Part shown: positions 62,318 through 64,000 of the stretch, one piece after another | Position numbering within the stretch: the first letter of the stretch is position 1 | How the letters are laid out: every line of letters starts with the position of its first letter | Assembly (NCBI RefSeq): GCF_000092065.1 | Contig: NC_009355.1 | Location: 682,001 to 746,000, forward strand | Direction: 5' to 3' | From: Ostreococcus lucimarinus CCE9901 | Taxonomy: Eukaryota; Chlorophyta; Mamiellophyceae; Mamiellales; Bathycoccaceae | Length of the DNA: 64,000 bases | Made by a program: the position numbers and the translations under genes | The notes under the pieces: generated by a model | The model's input: the letters and a program-made list of their open reading frames with translations, nothing else | Told to the model about the DNA's origin: nothing | Databases searched by the model: none

Positions 62318-64000
62318 TCATGGGAGCAACGTTTTTACCGTCACCGGTTGCAGACTTGTCAAAGGCGACGGTTTACGCTCCCTACGACCTCGTTGGAACT
62401 GGGGGAATCCAGTCCACTTGTCGTTATTTCTCACCTTGTGAACCTGGAAAGAGTCTGGCGACGCCGGTCGCTCGAACGCATCCGCGTTGTCTGACGCGGC
62501 ATCTTCATAGCTATCTCGTCGGGGACGGTACTTTGGCGATGATGGCCGAGACGAATTCGCCGAGCCATCTGTGTTGACTACGCTCTGTTGCCCTTCGTCC
62601 GAAAGCCTGTACCAGTTCGATCGCATCACCATATCAAGTTCAAGCTTGCCCAGCTTCGCCGCCGCGCTCGCTGCGTCAACTGAGGGTGATACCAATGGCG
62701 CAAGCGCCGGAGCCAAGTTGCCAGGATTCACAGTCGTCGCATTGAACTTCTTCGCGACGGCTGGCACGGCGTCTGTGATGATCCCGAAAACGCCGAGCTC
62801 GACTTGCGTCGACGATGCAGCGACATCATCGTTACCTTCGCCGTATGTAGCGAGAAGTAAACCACTGTCTCGAACATCGGTCGCGTCGGACGGGCGCGAT
62901 ATAATCGCCTTGACGTTCGACACAACGCCACACAAGCCACCTTCGAGCGCGACTTCCATCGCGGCAGCGACTGAACGTCGACGCGGGTCGACGTGATGGG
63001 GCTCGGCATCGGTCAATATCATCACTGGATATGAGCCCTGGATGGCACGCATGAGTAGAGCGGCATCTGGATCGAAAGATGAGAACACGATTCTGCGACT
63101 GGGTTGCGCCATGCAAACCGCTAGAATGGCGCGGAGTTCCGCGACCAAGCGGCGCGTTTCACAGCTGTTCTCTTCGTCGAACTTGAGCTCGATGTTGAAG
63201 CCAAGCTCTTTCGGCGTGTTTCCAAGAATCTGTGCCAAAGTTGGGATCTCATCTTCGACTTCCATGACCCACGGTTGAGGTTCAAGATCGCCGCCGAACA
63301 CGCGATAAAATGTCACCTTGTTGTCGTCTTCGTCGTAATCGTCGTCGTCTTCGTCGTCTTCGTCGTCGGTGGTTAAAGGAACTGTCTTTTCAACACCGAG
63401 GGCGTTGGACGCTCGCGCGGCGGTAGCGCGCGCGGCGCGAGACAGTTCGCGCAGATCCGCCCAGTCAATCTCTCGAACGCTAAACGACTCCAAAGGTCCG
63501 AGTCCGCGACGAATGATGACGACGTCGTCGTGCCAAGCGACGGGAACACCGTCTGCGGTCACTTGAACGTCAAACTCACACCACTCCGCGCCACCAGCAG
63601 AAGCCGCGTTGAACGATGCTAGCGTGTTTTCACGAATACCGGCGCCAGAAGCGCGATTCGCTTGTAAACCTCTGTGCCCGATGACGGCGCAACCGGCGGG
63701 TTCGAACAGTCCCGGAAGATGCGAAGGAAACGGAGTAGAACCAATGATCGGATGACTGACTCGTCGCTGCTCGAACCCTTTCTTCGTGTTCTTCAACCGA
63801 GAGTTCAACGTTGGATCTTTTGCCTGCGCCTCTCGACGTCGAAACGCCAACATGTCTTCGCCGTCCATCGCCCACTCGCGTCGCGTTGCGACGCCGAAAT
63901 GATCGAGAATGGTTGGCGCTATGTCTGTGTCGCACGGTGACGGCAATAACTCACCAGACATTTCAACTCTCGGACCACTTTCAATCAACACCCATCCCGC
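62318..64000 (-). CDS. Glycerophosphodiester phosphodiesterase fusion, 5' end outside window
   Basis: About 560 residues in view; the frame is open to the right edge. The first about 60 visible residues (LIESGPRVEMSGELLPSPCD, TDIAPTILDHFGV) look like the end of an alkaline-phosphatase-fold phosphodiesterase domain. From about residue 105 a GDPD domain starts: VIGHRGLQANRASGAGIREN, EFDVQVTADGVPVAWHDD with the catalytic His pair, a long acidic insertion, FNIELKF, IVFSSFDPDAALLMR and GIITDAVP. The enzyme would hydrolyse glycerophosphodiesters to glycerol 3-phosphate. The C-terminal about 100 residues are Ser/Pro/Arg-rich. Confidence 0.85.
   Translation of the reverse strand, partial: AGWVLIESGPRVEMSGELLPSPCDTDIAPTILDHFGVATRREWAMDGEDMLAFRRREAQAKDPTLNSRLKNTKKGFEQRRVSHPIIGSTPFPSHLPGLFEPAGCAVIGHRGLQANRASGAGIRENTLASFNAASAGGAEWCEFDVQVTADGVPVAWHDDVVIIRRGLGPLESFSVREIDWADLRELSRAARATAARASNALGVEKTVPLTTDDEDDEDDDDYDEDDNKVTFYRVFGGDLEPQPWVMEVEDEIPTLAQILGNTPKELGFNIELKFDEENSCETRRLVAELRAILAVCMAQPSRRIVFSSFDPDAALLMRAIQGSYPVMILTDAEPHHVDPRRRSVAAAMEVALEGGLCGVVSNVKAIISRPSDATDVRDSGLLLATYGEGNDDVAASSTQVELGVFGIITDAVPAVAKKFNATTVNPGNLAPALAPLVSPSVDAASAAAKLGKLELDMVMRSNWYRLSDEGQQSVVNTDGSANSSRPSSPKYRPRRDSYEDAASDNADAFERPASPDSFQVHKVRNNDKWTGFPQFQRGRRERKPSPLTSLQPVTVKTLLP

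Overview
This window reads as nuclear DNA of a very compact green alga, most likely a picoprasinophyte of the order Mamiellales (Ostreococcus/Micromonas type). The evidence is high GC with heavy CpG, about 45 genes in 64 kb on both strands, intergenic gaps often under 150 bases, and short GC-rich introns near gene starts with donors of the GTGCG type and a CTGAC branch motif. Plant-lineage proteins are present (HY5-type bZIP, HHL1-like and LPA3-like plastid proteins, a PsbP-domain lumen protein) together with general eukaryotic genes (SIN3, RAD21, PRP38, PHF5A, calmodulin, CDKC). I cannot tell the genus with certainty. No rRNA, tRNA, transposon or CRISPR array was recognised.

Layout. 1-6.5 kb: 3' part of a dynamin (-), tubulin cofactor E (-), glycerol-3-phosphate dehydrogenase (+), an uncharacterised helical protein (-). 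6.6-16.9 kb: ZNRD2-like zinc protein (-), secreted PLD-family protein (+), DnaJ membrane protein (-), mitochondrial carrier (-), GCNA/SprT protease (+), HY5-like bZIP (-), centromeric-type histone H3 (-), PRP38 (+). 17-25.3 kb: calmodulin (-), HHL1-like (+), RAD21/SCC1 cohesin kleisin (-), prefoldin 6 (+), mTERF (-), NUMOD3 protein (+). 25.7-31.5 kb: SIN3 (+), a shortened DRC4/GAS8 (-), an FKBP with a PDZ domain inserted (-). 31.6-39.6 kb: rhomboid-like (-), TRMT2A-like tRNA methyltransferase (+), calycin-like (-), mitochondrial L2 (+), coiled coil (+), PsbP-like (-), PHF5A (+). 39.6-49.8 kb: BRWD/PHIP (-), CMC1-like (+), LPA3-like DUF1995 (+), a small membrane protein (-), WDR6 (+). 49.9-64 kb: Sec61 beta (-), p24 (+), selenoprotein thioredoxin reductase with a candidate SECIS (+), aldehyde dehydrogenase (-), ACT protein (-), COQ5 (+), coiled coil (-), CDKC (-), TRAPPC1 (-), and the 3' part of a GDPD fusion gene (-).

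The genes do not form one operon-like system. They are mostly single-copy housekeeping genes. Loose functional groups are chromatin and chromosome biology (SIN3, BRWD/PHIP, RAD21, CENH3-like, GCNA), splicing (PRP38, PHF5A), tRNA modification (TRMT2A-like, WDR6), secretion (Sec61 beta, p24, TRAPPC1), and plastid or mitochondrial proteins. Many neighbours are divergent pairs whose start codons lie only 34-80 bases apart and probably share promoters.

Exon models were built by eye from protein similarity, reading phase, GT..AG borders and the branch motif. They agree well for most genes but have not been checked against transcripts. The strongest special observations are the Gly-Cys-Sec-Gly end of thioredoxin reductase with a hairpin fitting a SECIS, the PDZ domain nested inside an FKBP, a C-terminally shortened ciliary DRC4 gene, and a centromeric-type H3 whose intron stays in frame.
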